This document shows, piece after piece, positions 45,371-57,612 of a stretch of DNA of 64,000 bases. Position 1 is the stretch's first letter, and each line of letters starts with the position of its first letter. Origin of the DNA: Ramazzottius varieornatus (lineage: Eukaryota > Tardigrada > Eutardigrada > Parachela > Ramazzottiidae). The position numbers were made by a program, and so were the translations under genes. Location: NCBI GenBank assembly GCA_001949185.1, contig BDGG01000001.1, positions 320,065 to 384,064 on the forward strand. The letters run 5' to 3'. The notes under the pieces were generated by a model that worked only from the letters and a program-made list of their open reading frames with translations, was not told the origin of the DNA and made no database searches.

Positions 45371-48300
45371 TCAAGATTTATACATATCGCACAGTATTTT
45401 TTCCATGGGAGTATTGCCAATGAGACGTGCAAAGAAGAGACTTTCCACCCGCTCTGTGGGAATTTCGTGCAAGTTGTGCAGTAACAGCAAGAGCTTCCCA
45501 AACCTGCAAGAAAAACGGTCTTCCGTCAACTGTCCAACTTGGTTTATTCTTGATGAACAGAGTAATGCAAATGTCACCTCGCAGGTTGCGCTGCATGGTG
45601 CAGCTTCTCGTACTGGCTCAACATAACCTGCGCCTGATCTTGCAGACTTTCAACCTGCTGCGGTTCCTTCAGACCTTTGGCTGCAGGCTTCAGAAGGACG
45701 ATGGCTTTCAAGTAGGCGAACTCGTTGGGGTCCACTGTCAGCCCTTTGAAGCGGTTGTAGGCATCTGTCAAGGCCCGCAACTCAGTAGGCCCACTCGTCG
45801 CCCCACCACGGTCTGGAGAGTGGCCCATCAAGTGGTATCCGCCCAGCGGGAAGGACCATTGCATGGCGCACATGATGAACAACTCACTCCAGCTTTCTTC
45901 CAGTAGAGTTATCTAAAAAAAACAAGAGCGCCTCACATTTGTGAATTTTCTCGTATGACCAATTTTGCATCATTTGGTTATACGCACGATGAGAAATATG
46001 GGCCAGGCGTTTTCGCTACGGCGGTACGGAAGCACGTACGTACTCACCTGATTCACAGCAACGAACTTTTCGACACTTTTCGACACTTTTCGACACTTTT
46101 CCACGTTCGAATTCCCATTTTGCCGTCTGTTCCGCCTGGCCCATAATTTCATACTGGCCCATAATTTCTCGTCGTACGTGCAGTAGAAAGGAACAGATAT
46201 CAAGAGAAGTCGGTTTTTTTCTACGTTTATTTTGATAATTTGATCTGTTCTTTGTCACCTGGTCGCGGAATGGTAGCGATACGAAATAAGGAAGGCTCTT
46301 GGCCCACTTGACTGATTGGTACAGGAGCCGGGCTGCCGCTTCGTACATGACGCTCTCCATGCCCACCGAGAAGAATGGCACAAGCGACGGCGTTGGTAGG
46401 TGAGAAGTCGAAGACTCGGCTGGTGATGAAGTGGAGGAATGCTGGCCAGCCGAGTAGCTACTTGCCAAGGAACTCGAGCCTGGACTTTTGCAACCTGCCA
46501 GCAGTGAAATCAAGAGAAACACCTTACATGATTTTTAAGAGGACATCGAGAAGAAAGCTTACAGTTTGCGATGCCCGTACTGCGAAAAGCCGAAGTGGAG
46601 GAAGAAATATTGCTGGAGGGTGGCACGGGGTAGAAGGCAGCCGCTACTGTCCCGTCCAGCAAGTTCCGATCTTCCACCATATCGTAGCGGATAGTCGCTG
46701 AATTTCGGGGCTGTCGCTCATTTTGCACCGCTAAGAAATACATTTAAAAAATAAAACTGAAATATTTTAGACGATATCAGAAAATAGAAAATCAATCAGA
46801 ATCCTTCTCTTTGAAACAAAAAATTAGTACCGCTTGGTTCCTAATCAGCGACTACCGTTTCTAGATTTGGACATCTTGCTACGTTTGGTATTGATCGAGA
46901 AGCTGTTGGCGGGGGAAAACAGGGAAAATTAATGTCCGACCGATTAGCGAGTCTTGAGCAAGGGGAAGAAGCGCAATCTCTTTTCTTCCACTTGGTCACA
47001 TCACAAAGGGGACATGCTGATGCGCCATCCCTCTGATCTCATACGGATCAGCACGGGCTCAATTGTCCATCAACGTCTTCCTTGCAATTTGTCGTGTGTT
47101 ACCGCTACTCATGGAGCACGTTTACTGATGGTGGGCGGTTAGATTGACGTGCTTCCACTTTGACTGAGTGACATCGATTGGGAGCAATATCGGCGAGTGG
47201 TTGACTACGGAGGCCATTATTTTGATCTTTGTCACGCAGCGCACGTCGGGCTTGGCGACACCCACTGCGCGACATGTCCCGTTTGTTGTGTAGCTGCCTC
47301 TTGTCATACCAACCTCCTAATCTCCCCCTTTTCAGCTGCGCTAATTCTTTTGTACAACATCATGCGCTTCAACCTTCACTTTACCGCATATCAACATATG
47401 CATCATGGAATATGGGCGCTCTACAACGCCTTTCAGGATCTGTCTTGATGTCAAAGCACGACGTGATCAAAACGTCTTGACATTTCCCCCATTGATACCA
47501 ACCCCAAACAGACCCTATCGTGCAAGAACACTGCTTACCTCTCACTCCTACTGGAATTACTATCAATTTCAGCAGTCAGATCAATATCAGGTCGTTCTAC
47601 AGAGTCATTTTACAGAGTGAAAGGTCAGCAACGCCCGGCGAATATTCGAACATTTCTGTCCTTCTCGAAAGGGTGACCGCCGCAGAATCGGAATGAACTT
47701 TGACTCTTACCGTCTTTGTTCATGCCCATCTGTAGACATTTCTTCAAGCGACAAGCCTGGCACTGATTGCGATGTGCCTTGTCAATGTTGCAGTTCCCGT
47801 CACCAGCTTGACATCTACAAACAAAAAATATCTCGATTTGATCAAACTAAGTTAAGCAAATGATTTGGATTATTATAGAAGAAAGCAGAGTCGAATGTGA
47901 TCTGTTTTTAGGGCGCGTGGGAAAGTCAAGTGTGAGCCGAAGCGACACTTCATCTGCCGCAGCTTACCGATAAATCAGTTTCCGGCGGACAGATCGCTTG
48001 AAGAAGCCGGAGCATCCGTTACAGGCCAAGATGCCATAGTGTTTGCCACTTGAAGTGTCGGAACAGACGGCACAGAGCAAGCCCGGGCTGCTGCGGCTTC
48101 CGCTGTTGATGGGGAACGGCGAGGGTATGGAGCGAACCGCACTGACAGTTTCACCATCTGCTACAGCAAACCTTTTTGCTCACGCTTGATACCTTATTTT
48201 TGAGGCCGGAAGAGTAGGCCGCTAATTTGATTCTTCACACTTCAACAAGCCCGCAAACTTCAATCGCCGCCCAATCATCCTGTGATGCCATCCGCAGCTT

Positions 48301-48668
48301 ATGCGCTGTCTAACAATAGCGCAACTGCCACATGCCATCACCAATTGAAATCTATCAACATATCTGAGATAATTGACCAGTCCTAACATTTCCAACCCTT
48401 CCAACTGAGCTTCATCTCACGACACACCATTTTAGAGAACGCCGCACTTTTTTCCTTCCAACAGAACAGTTAAAAAAAGGGAGTCTTTTTTATTTTTGAA
48501 TTAAAATCAAAGATGACCCCATCTTTCAATTTCAGATCCCGAGAGACCGTTTCGAATCCATCAAGAGGGAAACTCCAATAAATACAGCGGCCAAATTGCG
48601 GGAATCTGTTACTGACCGTGTTCCGAGTCGTATGGCGAATCGGCCCGCTTCTTGCGTTTCAGATCCAT
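45371..48668 (-). CDS. NR2E3: Photoreceptor-type nuclear receptor, NR2E3 orthologue
   Basis: NR2E3 (fax-1 in C. elegans, Hr51/unfulfilled in Drosophila) is a transcription factor of photoreceptor and neuron identity. Seven exons join with consistent phases to 406 residues (human 410): 48617-48668, 47968-48160, 47711-47814, 46563-46730, 46259-46494, 45578-45912 and 45371-45503. The DNA-binding domain starts [18 protein letters not shown] and has the P-box region [20 protein letters not shown] and second finger [19 protein letters not shown] with GMNKD. The N-box-type ACNGCSG is the NR2E3 form. The ligand-binding domain shows [53 protein letters not shown] and the AF-2 end [17 protein letters not shown]. 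Intron 5 holds a MITE. Confidence 0.95.
45981..46185. mobile_element. Intronic MITE related to the one at 39981
   Basis: Left GATGAGAAATATGGGCCAGG and right CCTGGCCCATAATTTC ... AATTTCTCGTCGTACGTGC are inverted. The pattern (ACGAGAAAT then GGGxCAGGCG) matches the element at 39981-40163. It contains three copies of CGACACTTTT (46071-46100) and lies inside NR2E3 intron 5. Confidence 0.7.
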
Positions 48669-50880
48669 TTGGCTTCTTTCAACGCAGATGGTTTTTCAAA
48701 CGTAGTCTTCCCAGGACCCGCTCTGAATAAGATGAGAAATTCCTGCAGTTAGTTCTGACTTCCGAGTAAGCCAATAAAATACAATGAAACGATTTTCATT
48801 GTCCACGTCTGAAGGTACGTACCTCCAAGGTTGTGACGATGTAGGTCGGCCCTTGTCGGATACCGGCAAGCAGCGCTGGTGGTGCAAGACAGAGTTCTGC
48901 CACAGATCGTGTATTGTGGGTAAAATGGAAGAAGGTTGTGATATCTGGAGGTCCGGGAGCACGCAAGAGGTTAAAGTACTACCCGGATGTCACGGCGGGA
49001 AGATCTTTAGCCAGTGTGGCTCTTTGACACAGAACTGGCGCAGCGCCGCACAAGTGACTGCTAAACATCCCTCTTCCGTCTTCCCTTCTTGGCCTTTTCA
49101 ATTGTGAGTGGGGGCCAGTGTCGGCAGGTCTATATGATGATGTAGATTTATGGTGTGGGGAGTGCAGGCCGATGAATGGCCATCGATCGTCGCGTCGTGA
49201 TTCTTTATTTGTCATTAATCTAATAATCCATGGCCATGATGCAGATTAACGCTGGCTCCAAAGCGACAGCGCCCAACCAAGATTGATTTCAGCGCAGTTA
49301 AGGCCTGATCAAATTAGAAGGACGAATTAATTCTCGAGTGATGTGTCGATGACGGCCTCATTTACATCTTTATTTTGTTACACATTGCTAAAGTGGTGCA
49401 GCAACGGAAGAGAAGAGTGACTGAGCCAGCAACATTGAAGAAGGGGAAATGAATGTGACGGAAGGCACTGGTGCTCTATCGATATCATCAATTACCGCTC
49501 TTCTCGCCGCACAATCTTGTAAAGCTGAAAGCCGATTAACCGCCACACTGATCTTCAACGTCCTTTTCTCCGCTTACCCTCTTTTTATTTCATGTAACCC
49601 TTTCCTAACCCTTCTGCCTTGTTTTGCTGCCGGTGGTAACAACAATGCTCGCCGTAAACGTATATATCACAGACTGCTCAAAATCGCGCCTTGAACCCCA
49701 AACTCGACGGTCCGGTCCGACAGAATTACTGCTGACCTAAACGTTATTGTAAAATAACGCTTTTATTTATTCGGCTCTGTGGAAAGTTGTTTGACGAAAC
49801 CAGGAGCCCAACTCTGGACCCAGGTTGATAGAACGCATACGGAAGGCTTCTAAACGAGGTGCATTACACTGCGTCAGTAATACTGTAGGTAGCGCGTGCA
49901 CTGCTACGAAAACCCACCCCTTCCCATATGTTGTGCAATATAATACAAGTTGGACTGATGGCCAATAATCATAACGTAAGGGGCTATTAGCCCTGACGAT
50001 TGTTCAAAAAGACCGATGAAGACAGTTTGCTCTACCGAAGGCAGGTGCGGTCAACTGGTGTATGCAGCGGCTACAGCGCGCCGATACTGATGCTACAAGG
50101 GCTTTTTTGCTTTGTCTCAATCGGTACAACGATATCATGAGACACTGTGCCAGTCATGGCAGCGTTTGCTCTGCATGGTTTCGCCCGGCATTTGGACCGT
50201 CAGCATTGATGTTCAGTATGCAGGCCTTGGAAGATCTGTATGGATTCATTCAAACCGAAGTACCGTACACCATGCAGAATCAAAGTAGCTGATCCATCTC
50301 TGCCCGCCTATCTAGTTCGCGCACTGACGCGTAGTGTTATGTTTGCCGTGTAAGGCTACAGTAAGCCCGGTCCTGTTTGTTTTCCGTTTTGATGGCAACT
50401 GTAAATCCAGTTAAGTATTTCTAACCGCTCGCAAAAGAATTCCCAGCCCTGATAGCCCTTTCGGCGCCATGGTTTGATACCTCATCGATACTTGCTCAAC
50501 TCGGTGACCATGAAACCTAATGCGTGAGCTAACCGCCGGTCTACAACAACTCTACGTGAGGCGTCGGTTACGAGTACCAGTAGGGCAGTATAGGCAGAGA
50601 AAATGCAGGACGCTTAATCTGCGCCAGCATATCTACACAATGTGTTTTCGACCGATATGCACGTCAAGATAAAATGGACAAATATAGACTGCAGCATTCT
50701 GTGGTATGCCGTGCACGAACATTCCTCTGGCTGAAGTTTACTCCATGGGCTCTGCACAAGTATTGATAGCACCCCCCCAACTTTTATTAGTCTCACTGGC
50801 AGCTTTCTAAGTTACCTCCTACCCCCAAGTGAGGGCATCAACACCTTCGGTTTTCCTTCCAGATCACATACCACGCTAAG
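48669..50880. other. Upstream region of NR2E3, no gene seen
   Basis: About 2.2 kb with only isolated short open frames. It may include NR2E3 promoter or 5' untranslated exons, but no specific element could be supported. Confidence 0.4.
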
Positions 50881-50892
50881 TAAACGAAATGT

Positions 50893-52885
50893 TAGGCTCG
50901 AGATCACTACCCGCGAAGTGGGAGGTTACTCCATTTACGGCGGGCTCGCCATTACGAAGGGTACCATTGAACATGATGCTTGCGACGGGGTGAAGCTTCG
51001 AGATCATCGAGGATTGCTTCGCACTATTGTTCATCCTTGTCCAGCGGACGAGATTCAGCCGCTGGACGTAGACTTGAGGCAGTTTGGATCGGCAGATTTT
51101 CTCTTTCAGCGGCAATATTCGGAAATGAACTGCCTCAACGGCCGGACTGACCAAAAGCGCGACGGTTCGACTTTTAAAATTATCTGGTGCCTTTTTTAGC
51201 TCAGTAGCTTTTTACGGAGCGGAAAAAATTGTAGATGAATGATTTACTCATTCCACTCTTTTCTAAATTGTTTGCCATGGTACCAGACGTTGCTCTTTGG
51301 AGCAGAGGCTTTCTGTGCCAAGTTCCGCGTAATAATTTACTTTGGTTTTACAGGAAAAACGTCGACTTTGTAGCGTCCAACGTCGTGCTGTCCCAGTTGT
51401 TAAAAATTCCGTTCAATGTCGATTTCAGCCATGGGTGTTGTTCAGGGATGGGTGTTCGGCGCAGCTCGTGTCAATGGCAAGATAAACATTGGACAAATCC
51501 ACCGGCAAGGGCTGAACATGTTGGCTGTAATCAAACAAGGTCAACAGCCCGATACAGGAATATGGACCGCAACAACAGTCCGGTACGCAGTATGCAGGTG
51601 TATTATTATAGTTATTCCCGACACTACGTGCAACGACTTTGAATATAGCTTGATTGTTAAGCTGGAGCATGTACGTCAGGAATCTGACCATGGCGCGTTG
51701 TAACCATTGTCGAAGATTGACTAACGAAAGTTGGCGTGGACCGCATAAAGCATAAAGCATAAAGCGAGTGTTGATCCAGCCTTTTCCTGATGTTTGAAGG
51801 AATCGGCGATACGAAAGCTACATGTGCTACCAGAAGATCGAAGGACGGAAGACGGGCGGATGTCAGCCACTGTATCCGTCGCGATTCCATCCGGTAGCCT
51901 ACACCACACTCCGTGACATGCGAATGTTGATTGCGTCCAGCATTGACGCGGCAGACAGCACCATCGACGAACTCAAGCATTACCCGCAAAAATACGTGGA
52001 CTTGGTTACAGTGCAAGCTGACGACCTGAAAAACCCTACTGAGCAGTACCGCTCTTCCGTCACACCTGTTTAATCAACGGCTTCATACAAGTCAATATAC
52101 GAGCAAATGCTTAAGGCAATAGCTTGTCTGAAAAACATATTTCACTTCGCAGATACCAGTTGTGTCGTTGGTGGGCCAGAAATGCCCTGAATGGAGTTTG
52201 CTCAATCTGTGTGGCGGTGTACAAGCCTGGTAGCGACAACACCTCGAGGCAGACTACCACCATTCGCGTTACTGACTTGCCGAAGAAAGCAAAGGTATTC
52301 CCTAGTCAGACGAAAACCGTTTGTCGAAGTGGGTTCACGTCCCAAGAGTCAGAACTCAACTTCTGCTTTTGCGGTACATTCCTACACTGTTTGAAGATTT
52401 TATTCAAGAAAATACCAACTTACGATTAACCTTTATGCCCATCGTCATGCTCAAAATTGGTAGTTATTTCCCGCGTGTCTGACCCGGGATTATGCTCGTC
52501 GCGTATTGACTCGCCTGACAGAAACTAGTTTCTGGTTGCTGATCTTTTGCTTTATACAGGCGCTTCAGGAAGCCAGTGGTGAAATCGGGAATATTTGGAC
52601 AGAAAGTGCTTGCTTGAAGTTTCTGCACGGGCTGTTGACTTTCGTGAAGAAACAGGTCGTCGACGACCACACGAGGTACATATGCCATTGTCTAAGCCTT
52701 CCATACGGCCTGTTACGTTACAAGACCGTCAGTATTCTTTTACAGTGCCGTCTACGAATTCAAGCTTTTGCCGACCGGGGATTTTTGGTTCAGAAGCGGT
52801 TGAGCCGAATTGTGGTCAACCGAGTACCCGCGGCCATGAGTGGCGGACACGATTACATTCCCGTCCGCAGCAGTAACGCGGCTTG
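50893..52885 (+). pseudogene. DXO/RAI1-like decapping nuclease paralogue A, active-site residues replaced, frameshifted
   Basis: DXO/Rai1 enzymes remove faulty RNA caps and degrade the RNA. Segments in family order: N-terminal EVGGYSIYGGLAITKGT (about 50915); RKNVDFVASNVVLSQLLKIP (about 51352) then, one frame over, VVQGWVFGAARVNGKINIGQ (about 51430), corresponding to the WRGHLTKLL/GWQLAV region; NRRYESYMCYQK and MLIASSIDAAD (about 51800-51945), the site of the catalytic EVDC; YVDLVTVQ where the family has YIELKTS; RYQLCRWWARNALNGVCSIC (about 52150), matching YRHKLLKWWAQ; and IWTESACLKFLHGLLTFVKK (about 52590) matching the C-terminal helix. Of the metal-binding residues only one Asp clearly remains. 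The frame change near 51420 points to decay or a sequencing error. Confidence 0.65.
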
Positions 52886-53540
52886 AGCTCTATGCCAGAA
52901 GGTTCTTCTCCAACAACGCTCGCAAAGCTGCACAAGCAACTCCATGCTACCAGGCATTTAAACTTCTGTTTTACGACATTTTTTCTATTTCTCGTGACTT
53001 CATTTTTCCACAAGACCTTTGTTTTCCAAAATTTTTAAACGGTACTGTCGCACCGATAGGTGCTACTTTCCCAGTATATATGTGAAATCTTATGCTAGAT
53101 TTAGCATATCGCATCATAAAATCGCATCATAGAATCGCATCATAAAATTACGAACCTTTGAACCTCTCTATACCGTTTGAATGAACCTACCGATATCTCT
53201 CCATCTCAACAACCAGGCCTGAAACAAAACCTTCTTGTTTAGCTGTAATTGCTGTACCATACCAGTCTTCCGCTGAGATACAGCCTGTCAAGGGCCCGAT
53301 AACCGCTGGAAGACTTAGCGACAACAAATATGGTACCACAGTAGATGAGTGACAGCCGTGTGGATAAAATTTACTGTAATGGGGCCTGCCCGGTATGTTT
53401 CTGGCAGCTTGGTATGTTCTTCTAAATAAAGGCGAAGAAACGCCGAAAATTTTCCCGGCTTTCCAGTTTGCAAACCTTACTTTCTACATACAGTAGCACA
53501 AGGCAAATTTACCGAACCACCGCGTTCTCCATTCCTTAGG
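52886..53540. other. Spacer between the two DXO-like copies
   Basis: No exon supported. Contains a short tandem repeat (ATCGCATCATAAA units, about 53106-53150). Confidence 0.45.
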
Positions 53541-53565
53541 TTTTCGAGAATGGGTTCATGAAAAG

Positions 53566-54461
53566 ATGAAGATCTTTCCCCGTACATGGCCCGAACAAGA
53601 TATCGTTCTTGAAGAAGTTGGCTATTATTCCGCATATAGCGAGCTGGCTGGTGACAACTTTGAAATGCGCAAGGACCGTAGTCTGCTTCGTCAGAGGGCC
53701 ATCCCCAGTCCGCCAGATGGCATTGTGCCTATCCATCGCAGGCTACAGCATGTTCCAGCGGCCGAACTCGAGGCGCCACCAGCACCATTTCAAGGAGACG
53801 AAGCCATGGTTTGCCTCAACAGGTGGCTGGGTCTCCGCGTCCCAGACCTCAATCTGCAGTCATTCTGGTAATCCGCCCCAAACACTGGCTTTTTTCTACT
53901 TCTTCTCTGCGGTGCATGTAGCATACCGATTTTTTTGCTATGACAGGCAAGAAGTGGAACTCATAACAACCAACCGAATTCTCTCGCAGATTATGAAGAT
54001 ACCTTACAGCACCGACACGCACGGTAGTAATGAATGGGCGTTCGGTGCTGCCAGTGTTCGAGGCAAGATATTTGTCGGGTACATAAGCCGAGAAGGGTTC
54101 TGCTATCTGAGCCAGAACGTTCCTGTCCAAGATCAGCAAGCTCAGGATCGAGCTTGGACCGAGACATCCCATCGGTAAGAAAAGCTTGTAACTGTTTACC
54201 GACATTTATCAACCGATTTTTCTTCTTTCCGTTCAACAGAAATCGCCAGTTTGAAGAAATCTTGAGGAATAGCGCATCCTCCAGCCAAGTTTCATTCATA
54301 TACGCACACCGATGTTGGCGGAACCCATCTTCTCATTGCGTCGACAATAGATGCTGAGGACGATCAGTTCCCGGGGGTGTTCGACTATCCGTTGAAGTAC
54401 GTCGTCTTACAGAACGAAGCAAGGTGGATGCTAGAGCTCCGCAACACTTTCTCTGCACGTA
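53566..54461 (+). pseudogene. DXO/RAI1-like paralogue B, 3' truncated, active-site residues replaced
   Basis: Tandem partner of copy A. The exon from the ATG at 53566 has DIVLEEVGYYSAYSELAGDN (family N-terminal element; compare EVGGYSIYGG in A). The next exon reads TNRILSQIMKIPYSTDTHGS then NEWAFGAASVRGKIFVGYIS, and the next HRNRQFEEILRNS. A shifted frame continues YTHTDVGGTHLLIASTIDAE and YPLKYVVLQNEA. The catalytic EVDC and YIELK positions are TIDA and YVVLQ, so the metal-binding Glu residues and the Lys are gone. The frame shift near 54280 and loss of everything after the donor near 54460 indicate a pseudogene; a degenerate Helitron begins about 250 bases further on. Confidence 0.6.
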
Positions 54462-54699
54462 AGTTCAATCTAATTTATTACTACGGCTAAGTTCCTTTTT
54501 CTTGTCCGCGCTTTCAGCTAAAAACTACTGTATCGAATTTTAAGCAATTTCTTAGAGAGCTAGATATTGGAATTCGCAGACAGCTAAAGCTACTTTTGTA
54601 ACGATTGTGTTTTGTCCATATTTTCTTTTGAATTTTGACTTTCACAACTTTCTTCAGGACTGTTATCTTTAGACTATAGCTTAGCAAAGAGAATCGAAC

Positions 54700-56880
54700 A
54701 TGTTTACTGATATGACCTTGGGTAATGTGTCTTTTTCAGTTGTCAACTTCTTTCGACCTTTGAATGATCCTATGGTGTTAATGTGTAAAATGGAAAACAG
54801 GAAGCGTACATCAACAGACAGTGCGAGAAAGAGAGCCAGGATTGACGCAGTTCGCAAAGCAGTTAAACGTGCCGCTGAATCTGAAGAAGTTTCAAGTATA
54901 AATACTCCCGTATCGAAAAACAAGAAGCTGAAACGTGCTCCAGTACTTAAGACCCGAACATGTCCTCCTTGTAAAGTTATGCTGTTATCTACTGATCCTG
55001 ATTCCTTGTGCTGTGGCCGAACTCTTTAATTCCCTGAACCTCTGATAACTTTGCCTAAAGTTTCTGAGGCACTCTTAAAGTTATTTGTCGTCGGACTATT
55101 TGCGCAGCACTGCCGCCAGTACAACAACCATTTTGCCTTCAGTGCAATAGACTCTACCCATGTTGTAGAGCGAATACCGGGAAGACCATACAATCTTGTT
55201 TTGCACGGTAGAAGGTACCACCGTATTTTGCCGGGCCAGCGCGAAACTGGACCACTGCGCTTCTTCCTGTTCGATGGTTTGAGTCCAATTGATTTTAGAG
55301 ATCCTTTAAACGAACAGTGGGTTAACACTATCCGGGTCCTCACTTTCTGCATGTAGTCCTTTTTGGAATAAGTTAAAACTCCTGTCCGCAGAAACTGCCA
55401 AGATTGTTCGGTTGGAAATCACGGTTACTGAGTCGAGGGAGATAGCTGCTGTTATTGTGGTTGATCCTAATGAACCGATCAAGCGATAGACAGTCGTTTA
55501 TTGGCGACAGGCTCACGACGAGCCAGTTTTCGTGTGTCCCAACTCCGAGTTGTATTTTTCCCTACAGTACGTTCTGATTGGGCCAGATGGGACACCTGGA
55601 TGGAGCTTGCAGTATCAAAAAGCTCATAATATTTCACAACTGGCATCTTATCGACAGTTGATGATGCGCCACTGCATAGGTTGGGACCGTTGTTCAACGA
55701 ATATCTGGTGGACATGTTCAACGCGATTGAAACAGATCGGTTGGACTTCAGACACAAACAACAGAAACGAGTTGTGAGAAAAAGTGACTTGAAGCGGATA
55801 CGTCGAGATGAAACCGTCTCAGCAGAAGGAAGCTTACAACCAGGAAGAACGTACCTTACATCAGATTTCTTGGGTTCTCCGCGTCACCAACAGAAATTAG
55901 TGGCGGATGCTTTAGCCATCGTCAAAAGTTTTGGCAAGCCAACCTACTCTATCACCATGTCCTGCAATCCCAAGTGGGAAGAAATCATCAGAGAATTACT
56001 ACCCAAACAAACAGCTGCAGACAGACCTGACATCACAGCTCGAGTATTTCACGGAAAACTGTCACAGCTTTTTGAACTTCTGCCCAGAGCCGGTTATCTC
56101 GGCATGTATGCCACGGGACAACGCTCAGCTACGACCTATTATTGAAAGCCTCTATGTTCACTCATGTCGACCAGAACGTTGCCATAAGAAGCAAAAAAGA
56201 GCAGCCTCGCTTAAAAAGGTGTTTTGCGATCAAGGTTATCCCCACAAACTGTGCGAGAAAACATACATCGACGATGCCGGTTTCGCTCATTACAAAAGAG
56301 TTTTGGAGGAAGACCGTTCAGTAGTATCGTACAACGAACAGTTGACTTATGCTTTGGATTGTCATATCAGTATCGACCTATCCTGCACTGTGCTACTGAT
56401 CATGTATTTATACAAATATTTTTACAAGGGTGCCCATCGTGCTAAGGTCGAGTTCGACGTACAAGTGAGATGACCGAGTATCGAAACTCGATTTTTTTCT
56501 GCTTCGGCAGCTACGTGGAGGTTCTTCAAATTTGAAACCACGAGCCGGATACCTTCGGTTGAGAACTACGCTGTTCACTTGGAAAATCAGAGTTATGTCA
56601 TGTATCAGAAAGGCAATGAAGAAAAGGCTCTCAAGTCGGCATCGAAGTTAGAGAGATATTTCCAAAGACCGGCTGATCCGCTGTTCGATGGATTAACGTA
56701 TATGCAGTACTACGAGGAATACGTTGTTACAAATCCAGAACCGAGTAAGACTACAACTGGACGCGTAACAATCTTCCGAGACCAGGTAACTACGTCGCAA
56801 AAGTTTTACGTCTACGAACGACGGTCGCTTCATGTCGGACGAATGGACCTTAAACGACCTGGAGCCGGAAATGTATAACC
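54700..56880 (+). mobile_element. Degenerate Helitron (Rep/helicase N-terminal part)
   Basis: Helitrons replicate by rolling circle through a Rep-helicase protein. Segments match its N-terminal region: a basic leader and CPPCKVMLL ... SLCCG (about 54950-55020); ALLKLFVVGLFAQHCRQYNN and FAFSAIDSTHV; HGRRYHRILPG and FFLFDG; FNEYLVDMFNAIETDRLDF; YLTSDFLGSPRHQQKLVADA; FGKPTYSITMSCNPKWEEI (Rep region); HSCRPERC, PHKLCEKTYID and LDCHISIDLSCTVLLIMYLY KYFYKG. In-frame stops (TAA near 55028) and several frame changes show it is dead. The helicase motifs proper and the second HUH block (GLPHAH) were not found, so it is also truncated. A 54-codon frame (MSDEWTLNDLEPEMYNL) follows at 56832. Confidence 0.8.
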
Positions 56881-57169
56881 TATCGATCACTTCTGTCATG
56901 GATGACGCCATTTTAGATTTTCCAGCGGACTATTTTGTGGATGAATTAGGCCTAAACAAAATGTTCGTTAAACGTAGACAAAATTATCTACGTTGACGAA
57001 AGCGAAAGTGGCGGATGACTTTCACAATGCAAAAGCTTGAACAGATATCTGTATATTGAGTGACATCGGCTCATACTAAAGTCATCGTACAGTTTCCGGA
57101 CAAGGAATGATCATTGCCGGGAATGATAGTACGCAATGATTATTGTGCTACGAGAGTAATCAACGACAG

Positions 57170-57512
57170 ATGGCACTGCAGAAGCTTGTTGGTGCGCTTT
57201 TACTGGCGGTTTGGAACGTAGCGTTCGCTGGTACACGTGAAATCAACAGGAAGATAATATTGCACGTAGTGGGCGATTCAACATTAACAAGTTAAACACG
57301 ACGACGTGGCTCAGAATTTACTGGACAGTGCTGCTGGTGTTATTCAGAATGCGATGCACTTTACGATCGAAAGAACTGATGAACTTCCTTCGCATTTCTC
57401 CCGCAGTGGTCATCTCACTAATCCACAGCCGTCATCGGTGCTGGCCTTTTGATTCCGATACTTTACTACATGATCTATAAGAAAAAATCACTAGTTAGCT
57501 GCGAAGACAGAT
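57170..57512 (+). other. Possible small secreted or membrane protein fragments
   Basis: The ATG at 57170 opens a 41-codon frame with a convincing signal peptide (MALQKLVGALLLAVWNVAFA). About 130 bases later another frame encodes a membrane span and basic tail (AVIGAGLLIPILYYMIYKKK) ending in TGA near 57512. I could not connect them by good splice sites. Confidence 0.25.
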
Positions 57513-57612
57513 GAAATCTTTGACCCATGGATATCCATTCGCTGGAAGACTCTGCGGTCGACGGCTCTGGTATCTTTCGGCAGGAATGACCAGTTGACAG
57601 AAGGCACTACGA

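Noticed and set aside
53106-53150. CRISPR-like short repeats (ATCGCATCATAAA)
   Set aside because: Units are adjacent with no spacers; a simple tandem repeat in a eukaryotic genome.
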